From assembly GCF_037325665.1 (NCBI RefSeq), contig NC_090245.1:103022014-103086013 (forward strand): a DNA stretch of 64,000 nt, read 5' to 3'. The translations under genes were made by a program, and so were the position numbers. The DNA is from Littorina saxatilis (taxonomy: Eukaryota > Mollusca > Gastropoda > Littorinimorpha > Littorinidae). The notes under the pieces are model-generated. The model was not told the origin of the DNA. It did no database searches and saw only the letters and a program-made list of their open reading frames with translations. Shown piece after piece: positions 11,421-22,497 of the stretch (the first letter of the stretch is position 1; the number at the start of each line of letters is the position of its first letter).

Positions 11421-12300
11421 CTAGAGGAATACCCGGCTTTGCCGGGGTGAATCGCGAGACAGAGACAGACAGCGTGGCGGTTCATCACAATCACCTCTGC
11501 AGGCGAAGTCCTGTCAAACGGGATTGAGAATTTTAGAGCTTATTTCTTAGCCCTATATTATCTGCTGTGGCTTCTCACATGCCAGAACATACAGACAGAC
11601 AAAAGCCGCTAGACCCCATCACAAACAGAACTCTATAATACATAGGTTTTTGCCTACACACACACACAAACACACACACACACAGAGAAGCCGTATATAT
11701 ATATGCATATCTGTATCTATAAATATATAGAGATAGGTGAGAGTGTATTTTTCGCGTGGCTATAAATTGATTCGACCTTTTCACTTTGACAGTAAGAACA
11801 ACTTACGGGTGCAAGGGAAGCGTTCTGGACAGCGCAGTGACATTCTAAAAATAGTCAATCTCAGAAACGGGAATTTGGGGTGAACGGCCGGCGCGACAGA
11901 GACAGACAGCGTGGCGGTTCACCACAATCACCTTTGAAAGGCGAAGTCCTGTCAAACGGGATTGAGAATTTTAGAGCTTATTTCTTAGCCCTTTATTATC
12001 TGCTGTGGCTTCTCACATGCCAGAACATACAGGCAGACAAAAGCCGCTAGACCCCATCACAAACAGAACTCTATAATACATAGGTTTTTGCCTACACACA
12101 CACACAAACACACACACACACACAGAAGCCGTATATATATATGCATATCTGTATCTATAAATATATAGAGATAGGTGAGAGTGTATTTTTCGCGTGGCTA
12201 TAAATTGATTCGACCTTTTCACTTTGACAGTAAGAACAACTTATGGGTGCAAGGGAAGCGTTCTGGACAGCGCAGTGGACAGCGCAGTGACATTCTAAAA
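11421..12300 (-). repeat. tandem duplication, 438-bp period, with a Helitron-like end
   Basis: Begins with CTAGAGGAATACCCGGCTTT, a variant of the Helitron-like terminal hairpin. It contains two near-identical units (about 11456-11889 and 11893-12300), each with GCGTGGCGGTTCA, ACGGGATTGAGAATTTTAGA, a (CA)n tract, the AT-rich AGCCGTATATATATATGCAT and CGTGGCTATAAATTGATTCG. The two 69-codon open frames inside are exactly 438 bases apart and reflect the duplication, not genes. Confidence 0.85.
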
Positions 12301-12776
12301 ATAGTAATAGTAACTTAGAACTGAACGGGAAAGCCACACGAAGGAAGGGAGATAAACGCCAAACACTGGAGAAGATAAGGAAGAGTTACTTATAATGGTG
12401 AAATGAACGCAAAAACGAAAATGAGTTCAGCGCTGCGCGCTGAGAGCACGTGTTGAAATATTTCATCGATGATATTGTGTCCGGGGTGTAGCTGAATACG
12501 GTGTCCAAATTTGAAAAAGATCCACCGAGAACTTTGGCGTTGTGATGTGGTGTAGCGGCTATGGTGTGTCGGTATGGGGGCCCGGGTAAGCTGAGGTGGA
12601 ACCAAAATAGCTGAGGTGGAACCAAAATCGGTTCCGCGCTGCGCGCTGAGAGCACTTGTTGAAATATCTCATCGATGAGGTTGTGTCCGGGGTCTCTCTG
12701 AATAAGCCCACCAAATTTGAAGCAGATCCATCGAGAACCTTGGCCGCGCATCGCGCACAGACACACAGACAGATAC

Positions 12777-12807
<31 letters not shown>

Positions 12808-12819
12808 CTAGTCGTATAT
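12301..12819 (-). mobile_element. Helitron-like repeat core, two partial copies
   Basis: The core GAAGGAAGGGAGATAAACGC to TTTGGCGTTG is followed by a second core from CGGTTCCGCGCTGCGCGCTG to TTGGCCGCGCATCGCG, then (ACAG)n and the AT-rich end. It meets an oppositely oriented copy at about 12820, making a large inverted pair. Confidence 0.65.
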
Positions 12820-13228
12820 ATATATAGATACGACTTGTGTCTGTCTGTGTGTGTGTGTGTGTGTGAGTGTGTTCGCGATGCACGGCCAAAGTTCTCGATG
12901 GATCTGCTTCAAATTTGGTGGGCATATTCAGGTAGACCCCGGACACAACCTGGTCGATGATAATTTTCAACACGTGCTCTCAGCGCGCAGCGCTGAACCG
13001 ATTTTGGTTTTTCTGTTCATCCTCCCAGATCCATTCCCAGTAAGTCTTCCTTATCTTCTCCAGTGTTTTGCGTTTATCTCCCTTCCTTCGTGTGGCGTCA
13101 ATCCATATTCCTGTTACTATTTTTAGAAGGTCACTGTCCACAACGCTTTCATCCCGGCGAAGCCGGGTATTCCTCTACTTCTTCCCGGCAAAGCCGGGTA
13201 CCCGGCGAAGCGGGTATTCATTCTAGTA
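12820..13228 (+). mobile_element. Helitron-like repeat, inverted copy
   Basis: Reads in the opposite direction to its neighbours: AT-rich end, (TG)n, GATGCACGGCCAAAGTTCTC, CTCAGCGCGCAGCGCTGAAC, then hairpins CCCGGCGAAGCCGGG and CCCGGCAAAGCCGGG and the terminus CGAAGCGGGTATTCATTCTAG followed by T. This is the clearest view of the hairpin-plus-CTAG 3' end. Confidence 0.7.
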
Positions 13229-13384
13229 ATTATATATATATGGCTGGGGTTTTGACGAAAGGTATAACTGTATTTTGTAGTCAGATTACACGTATTATTA
13301 GGTGGATTGTGTACTGTCGTGTTGAATCATGCAGAAAATGTAATTCGACCCGTCGGGTTGTCCTTCAGTTGTTCCTAGTGTTTG

Positions 13385-15195
13385 TCAGTGTGCGAATCAC
13401 CACGGACCTCCTGAACGCAACAGATAGCGGTCTCGTCTCTGCCCTTGTGCTGCTGGACCTTTCCGCGGCCTTCGACACGATCGACCATCAGCTACTCGTC
13501 GATCGCCTCAGTTCCACGTTCGACATTCACGACACCGCCCTCTCTTGGTTCCGGAACTACCTCCAGAACCGCTCTCAGACTGTCACCACTGATTCGTTCT
13601 CTTCTCAGCCTGTCCCTGTCTGCTTCGGCGTCCCACAAGGGTCTGTCCTCGGCCCTGTCCTTTTCACCCTGTACACCCAACCCCTCTCCTTGGTCATCGA
13701 ACGCCACCGCTTGAACTACAACTCCTTTGCCGATGACACGCAGCTCCAGAACAGCGCCAAGCCGGAGGACGTTGACCCATCTCCTGGGATCCATCTCCAG
13801 TTGTTTCACTGACATCAAGAACTGGATGACTGAGAACAAGTTGAAGCTGAACACGGTGAGAAGACGGAGGCCCTTCTCGTTGGAACACGACAGAAGATTG
13901 CTTCCCTCACTGTGACCGACCTCCAGCTGGATGACGCGACTGTTCCATTCTCCCCTGCTGTCAAGAGCCTTGGCGTCTTTCTCGACTCCACTTTCTCCAT
14001 GCAGACACACATCTCCTTCATCATCAAGACCTGCTTTTTCCACCTACGACGCATCGCCTCCATCCGTCGCTACCTCACCCACGACGCCTGTGTCAAGCTG
14101 GTTGTCTCCCTCATCTTCAGTCGTCTGGACTACTGCAACTCCTTTCTGGCTGGCCTCCCCGCCTCATCCATTCATGGCCTACAACGAGTCCAGAACGCTG
14201 CTACCAGGCTGACGTTGAGGAAGACGAATCGAGACCACATCACCCCCCTACTTCGCTCCTTGCACTGGCTCCCTGTCAACACCCGAATCTCCTACAAACT
14301 GTCCACTCTGGTCTACAAGTGTCTCAACGAGTCCCGAGTACCTTCAATCCTCCCCGGACCTGTACACCCGGCCCTCCGACCGTCCCCTTCGTTCTGCTGC
14401 TGACCCACTCCGCCTTCACATCCCTCGCTCAAAACTCGCAACTGCTGGTCAGCGTGCTTTTCCCTCCGCGGGCCCCTCCGTCTGGAACTCCCTGCCGCTT
14501 GAGCTTCGCCAGAGCCCCTCTCTTTATGCGTTCAAGAGTAGGTTGAAGACTCAGTTCTTCCCGTAGCTGGCTGCGACTTTCATGTTCGACGTGATGTGTT
14601 GTGCCCCAAAAGACATTCTTGTGCTGTGCTCTGTGAGAGGTGTTTTCTTTGTGTTTAATATTATTTTGTTTGAACCTAGCTATTCAGGGGCGGATCAGTT
14701 CATTTTATGGGGGGGGTTTCCAAAAGTATATTGTGAAGATATGGGTGTGAAGGCGCGAAGCGCCGAGCCGACGGCGCAAAGCGCCTAGCTTGCTAGGGGG
14801 TCCGGGGGCATGCCCCCCCGGAAAATTTTGTAAAAAAGGATGCAAAATGGTGCAATCTGGTGCATTTTGAGGATGATCATTACCAGTTTCAGGCAGCAGA
14901 TTTTGTCACTGATTAATACCCCAAAAAAACACCATTTAAAAAAAAAAATTTTGGCTGGGGGGGGGGTTTCCGGAAACCCCTGAAACCCCCCCCTCGTCCG
15001 CCCCTGCTATTGATGTGTACATTGTTGTTAAACAGTTGTTTGTTGTATGTTTATCAGGGTTTGCTAGTGTGTGATAGGGTTCGTGTCCGTCTGTAGATGT
15101 TAGTTTCTTTGTTAGTCCTGTGTTGACAACTCTTCGACAAGCGCTTAGAACTGTACCCACGGAATACGCGCTATATAAGCTTCATATTGATTGAT
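13385..15195 (+). mobile_element. CR1/L2-like LINE, 5'-truncated, interrupted by a MITE
   Basis: Non-LTR reverse transcriptase. Readable motifs, in order: LDLSAAFDTIDHQLLVDRL, GVPQGSVLGPVLF, the catalytic FADDTQL, SLGVFLDSTFS, SRLDYCNSFLAGLP and LHWLPVNTRISYKL. The last is typical of the CR1/L2 group thumb/C-terminal region. The endonuclease and 5' part are absent. The coding frame changes at about 13765-13810 and again after about 14340, so the copy is dead. A MITE (14695-15006) sits in the 3' UTR. The 3' end is AGAACTGTACCCACGGAATA, GCGCTATATAAG and (TGAT)n, nearly the same as the 3' end of SINE family A. Confidence 0.93.
14695..15006. mobile_element. MITE with CAGGGGCGG ends, nested in the LINE
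   Basis: Ends CAGGGGCGGATCA and CGTCCGCCCCTG form terminal inverted repeats. The flanking CTATT is duplicated (14690-14694 and 15007-15011), giving a 5-bp target duplication. CA...TG ends of this kind are common in hAT-type elements, although those usually make 8 bp. The interior has a GCGCGAAGCGCC palindrome and G-run/C-run arms. Relatives lie at 19303-19530 and about 51180-51320. Confidence 0.82.
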
Positions 15196-15199
15196 TGAT

Positions 15200-15241
<42 letters not shown>

Positions 15242-15245
15242 TGTA

Positions 15246-15296
<51 letters not shown>

Positions 15297-15455
15297 TTGT
15301 CGGTGTGTCTGTCCGTCTGTGTGTCTGTCCGTCCGTCGTTCTGTCTGTTGATATGACTGTGTCGTGTGTGTGTTCGTGGATGAGTGCGTGCGCGTGTATG
15401 TCAGTGTGTGTATGTGTATGTGTGTCTGTCTGTGTCTGTGTGTCTGTGTGATATT
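15196..15455. repeat. (GT)n-rich microsatellite after the LINE tail
   Basis: (GT)n with TATG, GTCC and GTCT interruptions. Confidence 0.95.
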
Positions 15456-15555
15456 GTGTCTGCTCGTGTGTCGTTCTATTGAGTGTGTGAGCATGTATAA
15501 TGCGTAACTGTGTCAGCTTTTTCCCAAGGAATGGCCTGGGGTCACACACAAAAAT

Positions 15556-15725
15556 AGTCTGTTTACGGTATCCCGACCGACCCTATATTTTCGCGCGACC
15601 CTAGACTTTTTTTTTTTGGCATTTGGGAAAAAAAAAATAAAAATATGTTTTTTTGGAAAAAAAGTAATTAAAAAATCCCGACCTACCGACCCTATTTGTT
15701 TTGCCTATGTTACCGTAAACAGACT
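15556..15725. mobile_element. MITE, TTTACGGTAAC-type TIR, copy 2
   Basis: AGTCTGTTTACGGTA at the left is mirrored by TACCGTAAACAGACT at the right. The inner blocks CCCGACCGACCCTAT and CCGACCTACCGACCCTAT are shared with 8922-9138. Length 170 bp, AT-rich centre, non-coding. Confidence 0.85.
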
Positions 15726-16490
15726 TCTTTTTTTTGTTTGCCCAGTCAGTGTTACTCGAAACTCCGCTCGACTTGGGTGGATAGACAGACTCGCATAAAC
15801 TGATTACGTATGAGTGGGAATTACGAACAGATTTACACACAGTACCGGTTGAACCAGCCTAAATCCCGGTCGCCTTGCATTCCATCCAATCCTACCAACG
15901 GGAACCAGACAGGCCTTCCATTCTCTCGGATTTCACAAGGAAGTAAAAACATTTTGCCTGAAGGATTCAACAAAAAGGAAGTGTACATTTTTTTTTAAAT
16001 ACGTGGGGTTTTTTTCACAAAAAGATAACAATACTTGCTTGGAGTAGACAAAACGATTGTAAACAGAAACTCAACTTTCGGAAGTTACCGTGGTGAGGCT
16101 ATACTTAGCCCGTGAAAAAAATCTGAGTTGAAACTTCTTACGATGTCTTCCCATTCCTGATATGACAGCATCGGGAATATTGTAAAGTAAGAAAAGTGAT
16201 TGGATTATGGACTGTGTTAAATTGCATGGAAGTTGATGTAGGCGTTTAAAAAACCAGAATGAAAGAAGGGGGTTATGGCGGAAGGGCTGTCGGGTGGAGG
16301 GGAGGAGAGGGGGTGGGGAGGGGGGGGGGGGGGGGGGGGTCGGGTAGGGAAGAAGCAAAAGAGTGGAGGTTGGTTTGCGTAGTGGTGGGGACTGGGGGGT
16401 TTAAAAGTTCGGCCAGTATAGCAAACTCGATCGATCAAAACAAATGTGCAAATAATTGCAGCGGGGATGTTTATTGCTGAGAATTATGTT
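15726..16490. other. non-coding, G-run near 16319
   Basis: No gene. A G-rich tract (16268-16350) includes a run of about 20 G. Confidence 0.6.
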
Positions 16491-16492
16491 AT

Positions 16493-16575
16493 ATGAAGTC
16501 TTATATCGCGCGCGTATCTCCAGACTCGGACTCAAGGCGCAGGGATCTATTTATGCCGTGTGAGATGGGGCTCAG
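16493..16575 (-). repeat. SINE family B, 3' fragment, reversed
   Basis: Reverse complement of the last about 75 bases of the SINE at 16849-17315 (TCTGGAGATACGCG, CTTGAGTCCGAGTCTGGAG), lying 300 bases away in the opposite direction. Confidence 0.8.
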
Positions 16576-16848
16576 TGCCGGGGTAAAACTGACGGAGGTG
16601 GCTGCAAAAAGCTCAACAAAAACAAATGTGTAAATAATTACGGCAGGGAAGTTTATTGTTGTGAATTGGTGTGCACGAGTAATTAGAGGTAAATTGGCTT
16701 CGGTGGTATTTCATGATAACTATGAATAATTAGTCTGATATTTCAAAAGTCAGCCCTCGATCACAGTCGATTACGAGAATAAGAATAATTAATGTAGTAG
16801 TTAACGTCCCGCTGACCCGGCCTGCGTACATCAGTGTAGGCCTATGTC

Positions 16849-17315
16849 ACAACTGGGTGGCCGAGTGGTAACGCACTTGCGCTCGGAAGCGAGAGGTTGC
16901 GAGTTCGACCGCCCCTGGGTCAGGGCGTTAGCAATTTTCTCCCCCCAGGCTAACCTAGGTGGTGGGTTCAAGTGCTAGTCTTTCGGATGAGACGAAAAAC
17001 CGAGGTCCCTTCGTGTACACTACATTGGGGTGTGCACGTTAGAGATCCCACGATTGACAAAAGGGTCTTTCCTGGCAAAATTGTATAGGCATAGATAAAA
17101 AAAAATGTCCACCAAAATACCCGTGTGACTTGGAATAATAGGCCGTGAAAAGTAGGATATGCGCCGAAATGGCTGCGATCTGCTGGTCGATGTGAATGCG
17201 TGATGTATTGTGTAAAAATTCCATCTCACACGGCATAAATAGATCCCTGCGCCTTGAGTCCGAGTCTGGAGATACGCGGGCGATATAAGACTTCATATAA
17301 CATAACATAACTTGA
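16849..17315 (+). mobile_element. tRNA-derived SINE (family B)
   Basis: The tRNA-like head has the A-box GGCCGAGTGGTAACGCACTT and the B-box GGTTGCGAGTTCGACC, resembling a class II (Leu/Ser-like) tRNA. The middle (TGTGCACGTTAGAGATCCCA, GACAAAAGGGTCTTTCCTGG, TAATAGGCCGTGAAAAG) is shared with SINE family A, but the 3' end differs: GGGCGATATAAGACTTCATA then (ATAAC)n. The two families therefore share only a central domain. Confidence 0.9.
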
Positions 17316-17385
17316 TACACATATTATATGTAGGCGGCAAGCACGCCGCACTGATGCACCATGCACGCATCAAGCCGGTTCAGGC

Positions 17386-17429
17386 TCACACACACACACA
17401 CCGTGGCACACACTGCACACACACACACT

Positions 17430-17470
<41 letters not shown>
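17386..17470. repeat. (CA)n microsatellite
   Basis: (CA)n interrupted by CACTG motifs. Confidence 0.95.
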
Positions 17471-17499
17471 CTAAAGTTTAGTGCCGGTGTATGGTGGAG

Positions 17500-17834
17500 G
17501 GGATGGGGGGGGGGGGGGTTGCGCCGGCGTGCATCATACCACCTTCTGTTCAGTCAATAGTCACTTCTATTTTGGCGTTTTCTTCTTTCTTTTTCTTTCT
17601 TGGTTTGTTTTATTCCTCCTCTCTCTCTTTATCTGGTTCCAAGTTCTTCTTTTTCTTTACCTTTTTCTTTACCTTTTTCTTTACCCTTTTGTTTTCTTCT
17701 GTTTATTTTCCTTATTTGTTTTCTTCTGCTTCTTCTTCTTCACTTCATGCAGTTTATTCTATTACTTCTTCTTTTCAAGTTTTTCTTCTTCGTCTTCAAG
17801 TCTACTTCTCCTCCTTCTTCTTCTTCTTCTTCTT

Positions 17835-17865
<31 letters not shown>

Positions 17866-18240
17866 ATATCATTATTATCATTCTTACTTAAAAAAAAAAA
17901 ATCCGTTACTAATCTTGTCTTTCAGTTGTTCCGAGTCAAGTTTTTCAGACAATAATTATAGTAGCTAAGCGTTGACTCTGACAGGGTAAATTTGCACTGC
18001 TCAGTGCTGATATTACGATTAGCTAAAAAAAAAAAATCAGTCAAAAGCCTTTTCCCCGTTTGGCATTTTTTGTTTTGTTTTTGTATACGTGTGGTATTGC
18101 CCCTGAAGGTCCGTCACATTATTTAGTTCGGGTAAACACCACCACCCCCCCGCCACCAGAGAAAAACACGGTCAGCCAAAAATAACACTCGGCAAATCTC
18201 GTTCATCTACGGAATCGACATCTGTGCGTCTGTTCGCGAT
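17500..18240. other. T-rich low complexity with (CTT)n
   Basis: A G-run at about 17507-17518, T/C-rich sequence, (CTT)n at 17815-17865, then unremarkable DNA up to the ELL promoter region. No gene. Confidence 0.7.
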
Positions 18241-18242
18241 TT

Positions 18243-18253
18243 CCATTGGTTGG
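18243..18253 (-). promoter_or_regulatory. candidate CCAAT box (reverse) upstream of ELL
   Basis: CCATTGGTTGG (reverse CCAACCAATGG), 30 bases before the ELL start codon. There is no TATA box in the preceding 150 bases, so a TATA-less promoter is plausible. The transcription start cannot be set from sequence alone; the site might lie in the 5' UTR. Confidence 0.35.
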
Positions 18254-18282
18254 AGATTTTCCCGTATCCGAGTTAGAGCAAA

Positions 18283-18417
18283 ATGGCCGCTACGTTAGAT
18301 GAGGGACGGGAATATGGTCTCGCTTCAAACGTTTCTACCAGCGGCAACAAAACTTTTATACATTTTAAATTGACAGATTCAGCTTTGCGAGCTCTCGAGG
18401 AATATTCAAAAATTAAA
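18283..18417 (+). CDS. ELL: ELL exon 1 (start)
   Basis: 45 codons, MAATLDEGREYGLAS to ALEEYSKIK, ending in phase 0 before GTAAGT. The segment FIHFKLTDSALRALEEY matches the start of ELL domains, where the target is similarly F-x-K-LTD-SALRA. Confidence 0.95.
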
Positions 18418-20950
18418 GTAAGTATATGTTCTTCTTGATTTTGTGTGCAGGAGCTGTGAAATGTCTCACTCTGTGAAGCGAAGTGCAGACTCCGCAGTTT
18501 TCTTTCTCCATCTTTGGCTCTGTCATGCTTTCTTTTTCAAGTCAAAATGCCTTCTACAGCTAAAATTGGATCCGTTATTTTCACTATCTGTGAAAGAGAT
18601 GTGTAGCATTTGACAACTTTTTCTTTCACGATTTTCTGGGCTTTGAAATGATAGTGCTGTGAGAAACATATGGACGTTAAATATTTCGTTGGTCACCATT
18701 CTCACTTGTGACCGTACCGTCGGAATATTGGTCAGGGTTAACCACGCCGAGTTTTACCTTAGTTTGTGAAAAGTGTGTGCAAGTTCACGGAGAAGGTTCA
18801 TCAGAGAAAATTCAGACCAAAAGCCGATTTTCTACACCATTTCCGTGTTTGTTCAAAGGATACACGGGGGCGACTAATAATGCGATTCGCCGTCTGTGCC
18901 AAACCTGTACTCCATATGGAGACAGACATGTCTACCTTTGCGGTGTCGATGGGTACCTATACAGATCAAAGTGTGTGTGCGGTCAGTTTATTCAGATGAT
19001 GAAAGTAAAGAAGACAGACTAATCAGAAAATGGACTGGATAAATGGATTTAGTTTGAGAATGACCGCAAGAGCACAGACAGCAAGTGAGCAACAGTGAAC
19101 TGAACAGCCATAACAGGTGAGGAGGATGGCCAGATGCTGAGTTTACATTTTTGTGTTGCTACTACCAGCTTGTGTCAATGTATTGTACCAGCTGTAACCA
19201 GAACATTACACTTTCAAAGGCTTTATAAACTGAGTTTTCTGTGTTTGGGCAATGTTTGGAATAATCAGAAAGATTGAATTACTTGAAACCCACAAGTGGT
19301 TGCAGGGGCGGATCAGTTCATTTTATGGGGGGGGGGGGGGGGGGTGGTTTCCAAAAGTATATTGTGAAGATATGGGTGTGAAGGAAGAAATTTTGAAAAA
19401 AAGGATGCAATCTGGTGCATTCTGAGGATGATCATTACCAGTTTTAGGCAGCAGATTTTGTCACTGATTAATACCCCAAACAACAACAACCCAAACAAAA
19501 AAGTATATATATTTTTATTTTTTGGCTGACAAAAAAGGTGATTCTGGATCACACTGGACTTGCAACAGTGTTGCCTTGTGTATTTTGAGAGTTTGATTAG
19601 ATCACAAAGTGTGGATTTATGTTCTAGTATGCCCTCTTGTTGATACTGTTAACAACTTGTTGATGTTTATTGTTACACCAGAAGATCTAAACGGTATGCC
19701 AAGACATTTTTTCAAGGTACTTTGTGTTTGCAACGTATGGTACATGTATATTGATTGGACATTCTAGTAATGCAAAGCATTTTTGATGAGAATAATTCTG
19801 GTTGTTGGATAGAAATTAGTTTGAGCTTGGATAGATACTGAGTGACTATACAGTATAGTAGCAAGTTGTCATTTATAACTGGTCATGTTACCGATGTTAC
19901 CCCGCTTTTTACGCAGTGATACACCGATTTCGTAGGATGCATGCTTGATGTTTTTATTTTTCCATTATAACCCAACGAACCCTGACATGGATTTTATGTG
20001 AGCTTGGTCTTGTGCTTGCGTGTACACACGGAGGGGGATAAGACACAGGCAGGTCTGCACATCAGTTGATCTAGGAGTAGGACAAGGAGATCCAAAACCC
20101 GGGGTTTGAATTGAAATTTGAACACTCGACCTTCTGCCGAAGAGTTTTTAAGACTAAGACTAAGAGGCTGACGTCCTGTTTTTGATCAAAAGTTAAGGAG
20201 GAGAATTTGCTTTGATGTTTTATTCCTAATTCTGTGAAATATAAAGTTCATTGTCAGTGAGTGAGTTTCAAGTTGAAAATGAAAGTGTTGTCAATGTCAT
20301 TTCACAGGCTGTGTGTACTGTACATTTCAAGTTTTGTTTGGTCTAGTCCTTTGGTTTAACCTCAAGTGACAATGTTGTCATGAAGTACCAGAGTAGTTCT
20401 TTAGGAAGTCCAGGTGTAACTGTAAAGACCAAAGAAGGAAGTGTACCAACGAGAATTATTGAGGGAAATGATCCTTGCAAACCCTCATGAACTCAAACAG
20501 GTTAGTACTACTGAATCTGTCAGTGTGAGACAGTATTTTGTGCATGGTCCATGCTTTCTGTTGACTGCATTTATAGATCTATCTATCATTCTATGTAGCT
20601 GTCAGACCTCGGGAGCAAACTTTACAATAAAAGTGTATACTATTGTCCCAATTTGAACAAATACTGAGTGAATAGTAGTTGGTACTCAAATAACAAAACA
20701 GTTATGTTGAAATTAAGCGATTTTGACTCAATTGCTGCAGTGGTTTTTGGAGTGGAAACCATTTTTTTTTCTGAAGTGAACTGTCCAAAGTATAAAGGGC
20801 TCCATGATTATTATTAGGCTGCATATGGGGCATACTCAACAGGGATCTTTCCGACTGATGATTTTTAATTCACTGAAAAGTAGACAGGTGCTAGTGCTAT
20901 ACATGCTTTGTGGTGTCAGTTTGATCATCTGTGAATGTGATAAGGAGTAA

Positions 20951-20988
<38 letters not shown>

Positions 20989-22455
20989 ACGGGTTAGGGG
21001 GAAGAATTTACCCCATGCTCCCCAGCATGTTGTAAGAGGCTACTAAGGGATTCTGTTTCTCCTTTTACCCTTGTTAAGTGTTTCTTGTATAGAATATAGT
21101 CAATGTTTGTAAAGATTTTAGTCAAGCAGTATGTAAGAAATGTTTAGTCCTTTGTACTGGAAACTTGCATTCTCCCAGTAAGGTAATATATATTGTACTA
21201 CGTTGCAAGCCCCTGGAGCAATTTTTTGATTAGTGCTTTTGTGAACAAGAAACAATTAACAAGTGGGTCTATCCCATCCCCCCCCCCCCCTTTCCCCGTC
21301 GCGATATAACCTTCGTGGTTGAAAACAACGTTAAACACCAAATAAAGAAAGAAAGGAGTAAGGCTCTTTGTTACAATATAATCTATGCTTGATTTCTGAC
21401 TCAGTGACTGTCAGTAGTGTCAGTGTTAACTACTGCTTGCCTTATAATATCCTATGTTAATTGTTACACAAACACAGTGACATGCAAGAGTCAGCTACCT
21501 CAAGGGGCACAGTCTGCTGTCAGTGTCACTTTTTCCCTATGCTGGGAGAGAACATTGTGTTGTAAAGCCACACTGTGACTGTTATTCCTTATTGGTTTGA
21601 CCAACCTGGGCCCTGATTTGTTCTGGTCGTATCACCGTATACAGTACTCATTCTCTAATTCTAAGAAGTAAGATAGTCAGTGTTGTTCATAATCATATTG
21701 CTTTAATTTGACTTTCTCCTCTTTTGGGACGAGTTCTATGAGTAATGTATGTCCAGCAAGACAACGAGTTCTATGAGTAATGTATGTCCAGCAAGACAAC
21801 GGGCGTTCTTGAGCTCATCGCATGTTGTATGTATGTATAGTCTTTCGGGGGCTGAGTGAATGGAGGCAGGTATGTTATTGTTAATGTAATGCCTGCGATT
21901 AAAAACATAAAGATAATTCGATTTACAGACAAAAAGCATGCTGTAAGTGGAACCTTGCCCACATGTTTTGAAAGTACTGGAAAGTTCTAAAATTATATGT
22001 AGCTTAGTGTCAGTGTCACAGAGAAATGTGAGACTTGACAGGATGGGAAAATGTTTCCATACTCAACCAAATATGCCTGCACCACTGGTATTTCTTTTTG
22101 TAGTCAGATGATAATAAGTCAAACATGTATTGCATTGTTTTCTCTGGGGCACATCAAAGATAGTCTGTTTGTTGTGAAACTCAAGTACTATTAGGTGGGC
22201 TTATTCTAAGTCACTAAGTGGGTCTTGTTCATTTAGGATATGAGTCACGTCTCCAATGCCCTGCTTCTCGGCATTTCAGTCTTGAAGTGTTATCTGAGAT
22301 GACACTGACAGCGACAGTAAGGAAGGCAGGTCATGACCGTCATCACACCAAAACGGGAGTGTTTTACTTAAAGCCCTGAGCACTACCCATGTACAGACCT
22401 GTTTACCCTCAAAGCCTGACAAGAGTAATGGTCAAGTAAAAGAAATGGTAATCTG

Positions 22456-22497
<42 letters not shown>

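Noticed and set aside
11575-12222. Two 69-codon near-identical frames as a duplicated gene
   Set aside because: They lie in a tandem-duplicated repeat and include microsatellite sequence.
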